From NCBI RefSeq assembly GCF_004765805.1, contig NZ_SBIU01000006.1:186001-250000 (forward strand): a stretch of 64,000 bases of DNA, written 5' to 3'. The translations under genes were made by a program, and so were the position numbers. A model generated the notes under the pieces. The model saw nothing but the letters and a program-made list of their open reading frames with translations, was not told the DNA's origin and did not search any database. Below are positions 61,064 to 64,000 of the stretch, in pieces. The stretch comes from Halorussus halobius (GTDB lineage: Archaea > Halobacteriota > Halobacteria > Halobacteriales > Haladaptataceae). Positions within the stretch are counted from its first letter, which is position 1; each line of letters begins with the position of its first letter.

Positions 61064-61738
61064 TTACGTAAACATTCCGGCAGCCTCCGAGAGGAACGAA
61101 ACGCCCGCGAGCGCCAGCACGACCGCGCTGACCACGGCGACGGCCGGCGCGAAGGCGTCGACGCGTCGCCCCACGGTCACCAGCGCGGCGGGGAAGCCGG
61201 AAATCCAGACCGCGATGCCCGCGAAGAACCCCACCACGATGACGGGGCTCCCGGTCGAGATGGCGAGGCCGCCGAGCGCGTCGAGGGTGAACGTGCCGGG
61301 GTCGAGCAGGGTGACGCCGACCGTGAGCCACCAGAGTATCTGATACGGGTTGGTGAGCGCCAGCACGAACGCCTTCCGGAAGCCGTTGCTATCTGCCCCG
61401 GTGGCGTCGACCGTCTCGTCCGACGCCACGTCGCTTCCGAACGCCTCGTTCGCGTCGCTCGCCGCGCCGTAGGCGAAGTACAGCATCAGGACGCCGCCGA
61501 GGCCGAACAGCACCCCCTGAACGACCGGCGCGTCCTGCACGACCGTCACCACGCCGGCCAGCGCCAGCACGAAGAAGCAGGCGTCGGCCGACATCGCGCC
61601 CAGTCCGGCCCGAAAGCCCGACCACCACCCACGGAGCACGCTCTCCTCGGCGATGATGGCGTTCATCGGACCCGGTGGGGCCGCCAGCGAGAGGCCGAGC
61701 GCGACCCCGGCCAGTAGCGAGAACGCTCCCTCCAGCAT
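61064..61738 (-). CDS. LysE-family transporter
   Basis: A 224-aa membrane protein with six hydrophobic segments, the first carrying the LysE signature GLSLAAPPGPMNAIIAEESV and the fourth LALTNPYQILWWLTVG. The family exports amino acids or related molecules. A TATA-like GCTTTTAGTC lies about 30 bases upstream on the minus strand. Confidence 0.92.
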   Translation of the reverse strand: MLEGAFSLLAGVALGLSLAAPPGPMNAIIAEESVLRGWWSGFRAGLGAMSADACFFVLALAGVVTVVQDAPVVQGVLFGLGGVLMLYFAYGAASDANEAFGSDVASDETVDATGADSNGFRKAFVLALTNPYQILWWLTVGVTLLDPGTFTLDALGGLAISTGSPVIVVGFFAGIAVWISGFPAALVTVGRRVDAFAPAVAVVSAVVLALAGVSFLSEAAGMFT

Positions 61739-61957
61739 CAGGAGGGAGTTGTCCGTCCCGGACTAAAAGCGCTACTACAACAGCAAAACGCGACGAGTCG
61801 CGCGCCGTGACGACTGCCACGCGCGAGACTTTAAGTACGAAGACGGGACGAAACCGGCCCGTGACCTGAGCGCCGCCGTGAGGGCGTCGGGGCGGGAGTG
61901 CGGTGCGCCCCTCACGGAGACCGAACTCGCCACGCACCGCCTGCTCGCTTCACGACC

Positions 61958-62668
61958 TCACACCAGCGCCAGCAACGCGTCCGAGACGCCGGTGACGACC
62001 TGCTCCCAGACCGAGAACCCGGTCGCGATGGCGAGAACTGTGTCGGCGGCGAAGAAGCCGAAGAGGCCGGCCGCGCCGTAGTGGGCCTTCCGGGCGTCGA
62101 ACCTGTCGGCGAACCGGTGGAAGAAGTACGCGTTCGCGAGGCTCACGGGGACGATGGCCGCCATCTCGCCGGCCCAGATGGCCGGATTCGCACCGTACTG
62201 GGCCGCCAGGCCGATGGTGACCAGTTGGGTCTTGTCGCCGAACTCGCCGGCCGCCATCAGCGCGAAGATGGGGACGAATCCGCCGTAACTATCCGAGAGG
62301 TCCCGCCCGAACACCGTCGGCAGGTCGACGTCCGCGACGCCCGTCAGCCCGCCGTCGGACTCGACTGCTCCTTGCACCCCCTCGCTCTCGCGGTCCGGAG
62401 CCGAGCGCCACAGCAGGACGGCGAACGCGAAGAACAGCGTGGCGGTGAACGCGTCCAGAACCACCGGCGGAAGCGCCGACTGGAGCGCCTGTCCGAACAG
62501 GATTTCGAGCGCAGTCCAGCCCGCGAACGCGGCACCAGCCGCGCTCACGACGACCAGCGGCGAGTACCGGGTCGACAGTCCCGCGATGATGAACTGGACC
62601 TTCTCGCCCGGCAGCACCGCCAGCTGGGCGACGAACGCCACGACAGCGATCTCGACCCAGCCCGTCAC
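61958..62668 (-). CDS. GDT1/TMEM165-family (UPF0016) cation transporter
   Basis: A 236-aa membrane protein of the UPF0016 family, which exports Mn2+ (and Ca2+) in bacteria and yeast. The second family motif is intact, GEFGDKTQL (G141-L149), but the first is changed: VAQLAVLPGEKVQF near residues 13-25 lacks the E-x-G-D of normal members. So transport activity may depend on the second repeat only or on another ion. The GTG start overlaps the DtxR stop (GTGA), so both are one operon; co-expression with a metal regulator supports a role in Mn homeostasis. Confidence 0.87.
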   Translation of the reverse strand: MTGWVEIAVVAFVAQLAVLPGEKVQFIIAGLSTRYSPLVVVSAAGAAFAGWTALEILFGQALQSALPPVVLDAFTATLFFAFAVLLWRSAPDRESEGVQGAVESDGGLTGVADVDLPTVFGRDLSDSYGGFVPIFALMAAGEFGDKTQLVTIGLAAQYGANPAIWAGEMAAIVPVSLANAYFFHRFADRFDARKAHYGAAGLFGFFAADTVLAIATGFSVWEQVVTGVSDALLALV

Positions 62669-63366
62669 GCGCCGCCCACCTCGGTTTCCGGGGACATCCG
62701 GTTCGCCTCGACCCTGCGCACCCGAATCGACTGGGCGACGTTCTCGGGCAGGCTCTGTTCGCTCCCGTCACCGACGACCACGGTCACCATTCCGAACGGA
62801 GCTACGTCCATGACTTCGAGGTCGGTCCCCGGCTCGACGCCCGCGTCGGCGAGGTACTGGAGTTCGTCCTCGTCGCGGTCGCTCACCCGTGCGACCACGA
62901 GTTCGTCGCCCGGGCCGAACGCCGAGAGGGGTTCGGTGTCGTCGGCCGCCGGCGGCGTCAGGTCCTCGCTCGGAATCGGGTCACCGTGTGGGTCCACCGT
63001 GGGGTCGTCGAGCGCCTCGGCGACCCGGCGCTCGAACTCCTCGCTGATGTGGTGTTCGAGCGCGTCGGCCTCGTCGTGGACCTCGCTCCACGAGTAGTCG
63101 AGGTGTTCGGTCAGATACGCCTCCAGCAGGCGGTGGTGTCGGACCACTTCGAGCGCGACCGTCCGACCCTCGTCGGTGAGCTCGACGCCCTTGTACTTCT
63201 CGCGCTCGACCAGTTCGCGCTCTTCGAGCTTCTCGACCATGCTGGTCACCGTCGGCGGCGTCACGTCGAGGTAGTCGGCCAGCGCCGAGGTCGAGACCGG
63301 TTCGGCGTCGTCGGTCTGCAGGGAGTAGATGGACTTGAGATAGTCCTCCATCACGTCGCTCAACAT
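62665..63366 (-). CDS. DtxR/MntR-family metal-dependent regulator
   Basis: A 233-aa regulator. The N-terminal winged helix (SALADYLDVTPPTVTSMVEKLEERELVEREKYKGVELTDEGR) is followed by the metal-binding dimerisation domain (VRHHRLLEAYLTEHLDYSWSEVHDEADALEHHISEEFERRV) with typical His/Glu/Asp ligands, and by a C-terminal SH3-like FeoA domain. It senses Mn2+ or Fe2+; which one is not decided, but the coupling to a GDT1-type exporter favours Mn. A palindrome lies in its own promoter, so autoregulation is expected. Confidence 0.93.
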   Translation of the reverse strand: MLSDVMEDYLKSIYSLQTDDAEPVSTSALADYLDVTPPTVTSMVEKLEERELVEREKYKGVELTDEGRTVALEVVRHHRLLEAYLTEHLDYSWSEVHDEADALEHHISEEFERRVAEALDDPTVDPHGDPIPSEDLTPPAADDTEPLSAFGPGDELVVARVSDRDEDELQYLADAGVEPGTDLEVMDVAPFGMVTVVVGDGSEQSLPENVAQSIRVRRVEANRMSPETEVGGA

Positions 63367-63378
63367 CTCGTGTCGGAG

Positions 63379-63405
63379 TTAGACGCGTCTAAACTATATA
63401 TTTGT
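63379..63405 (-). promoter_or_regulatory. DtxR promoter with palindromic operator
   Basis: TTAGACGCGTCTAA (63379-63392) is a perfect 14-bp palindrome. It overlaps the start-side edge of a TATA element, AAATATATAGTT (63391-63402 on the minus strand), about 13 bases before the ATG at 63366. A DtxR protein bound there would block transcription. Confidence 0.6.
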
Positions 63406-63545
63406 CGCACCCTCTACTCTGGGTTCGCCGGAAACAACTCTCGGACTCCTGGGCTACCGGGTCGCGTGTCGGGGAGTACCGACCAATGGGGTCCGTCGGC
63501 GTAGACTGCGTATAACTAACCCTCAAGCCGAATTACGACTGACGC

Positions 63546-63710
63546 ATGTCGCGTGCAGAACTGAGCATCGGGTGTCCGAACTGCGAGGACAGGGCCGTCG
63601 AGGTTCGCGCGGGCGGTCGCGACCCGGACTTCCGGGACGCCGACCGGCTGACGGGGACGACCGTCGACTGCACCAACTGCGGCGACGAGTTCGAAGTATA
63701 CTTCTACTGA
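63546..63710 (+). CDS. 54-aa zinc-finger protein
   Basis: A short protein with two CxxC pairs: CPNCED and CTNCGDE, about 37 residues apart, so one zinc ribbon. It starts MSRAELSIGCPNCEDRAVE and ends EVYFY. A TATA-like CGTATAACTAAC lies about 30 bases upstream. Such small single zinc-ribbon proteins are frequent in haloarchaea; no specific function can be named. Confidence 0.8.
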   Translation: MSRAELSIGCPNCEDRAVEVRAGGRDPDFRDADRLTGTTVDCTNCGDEFEVYFY

Positions 63711-63838
63711 CGCTCGGCAGGTTCGGATTCGTCCGGTTTGGTGACGCGTGCAGCGACGTAGTCCGCACGTGTGATTCGACAGGCGTCACGTTGTCGGGGA
63801 TAGCTCGACGCTACCGTCCACGTAGCCGGTCAATAGTA

Positions 63839-63988
63839 ATGAGCCGGTCGGACGTAGCGAGCGTCGTGATGTCCGAGTCCCGCCAACGGGTCACCGCTCA
63901 CTTCCACGAGGGGAGCCTCGAACTCCGATGCGAGGAGTCGCCCGACGAGTGGATTATCTCCCACGACCCCGTGTCGGTCGAACCGTAG
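63839..63988 (+). CDS. Small acidic haloarchaeal protein
   Basis: A protein of 49 aa from the ATG at 63839 or 39 aa from the ATG at 63869 (MSESRQRVTAHFHEGSLEL). It ends in DEWIISHDPVSVEP. The second start looks more family-like. No function can be given. The stop TAG is at 63986-63988. Confidence 0.55.
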   Translation: MSRSDVASVVMSESRQRVTAHFHEGSLELRCEESPDEWIISHDPVSVEP

Positions 63989-64000
63989 TCAGACGCCCTT

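Overview
The window is 64 kb of a haloarchaeal (class Halobacteria) chromosome. The signs are high GC, strongly acidic predicted proteins, leaderless genes with TATA elements about 25-30 bp before the start codon, archaeal information-processing genes (TFB, TFS, Rpo11, aEF-1beta, Dph2, GatCA, AlaX) and many small proteins of families known to me only from haloarchaea. A Halorussus/Haladaptatus-like organism would fit, but I cannot name the genus from sequence alone. Almost all of the window is ordinary chromosome with densely packed genes.

Layout. 1-2.3 kb: a [NiFe] hydrogenase pair (Tat-exported small subunit, then the large subunit cut by the window edge). 2.4-10.9 kb: a CPBP-like membrane protein, two adjacent Fe/Mn superoxide dismutases, a P-loop protein, a Rieske protein, CorA, an EamA transporter, an EthD protein and HisF. 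11-19 kb: an exported glycosylation-rich protein, Rpo11, a rhomboid protease, a METTL5-like methyltransferase, Dph2, a small zinc-finger protein with aEF-1beta, and an FKBP/SlyD-type isomerase. 19.6-22.4 kb: four minus-strand genes (GNAT, MinD/ParA-like ATPase, RAD55-like protein without a P-loop lysine, CARF-type regulator). 22.4-23.1 kb: an intergenic block packed with repeats. 23-36.6 kb: an MBL hydrolase, a DUF2382/PRC-barrel-like protein, a YlbF-like protein, QueC, PurL, a BAAT-type thioesterase/hydrolase, an arylsulfotransferase-like protein, and a PHP phosphoesterase coupled to an asparagine-synthase-like protein. 36.6-49.8 kb: a Tat lipoprotein with a Nudix hydrolase, TFB, GatCA, an APC permease coupled to a stress protein, a membrane protein with five DUF1508 repeats, a TANGO2-like protein, GpmI, a zinc-type dehydrogenase and TFS. 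50-57 kb: a frameshifted gene with homing-endonuclease-associated repeats, a DCC thiol oxidoreductase, PEP carboxylase and MoxR. 57.3-58.7 kb: tRNA-Ser(CGA) followed by an AT-rich TnpB-only (IS1341-type) insertion. 59-64 kb: AlaX, an HD-domain protein, a LysE transporter, and a DtxR regulator coupled to a GDT1-type (Mn/Ca) transporter, with a palindrome in its promoter.

The most unusual material is intergenic. At least two dispersed repeat families occupy gaps at 9.7-10.0, 14.76-14.89, 22.5-22.9, 26.2, 47.5 and 49.3 kb. Between copies the stem sequences differ but remain complementary, as expected if a folded structure is under selection. I see no CRISPR array, rRNA, prophage or integrase.
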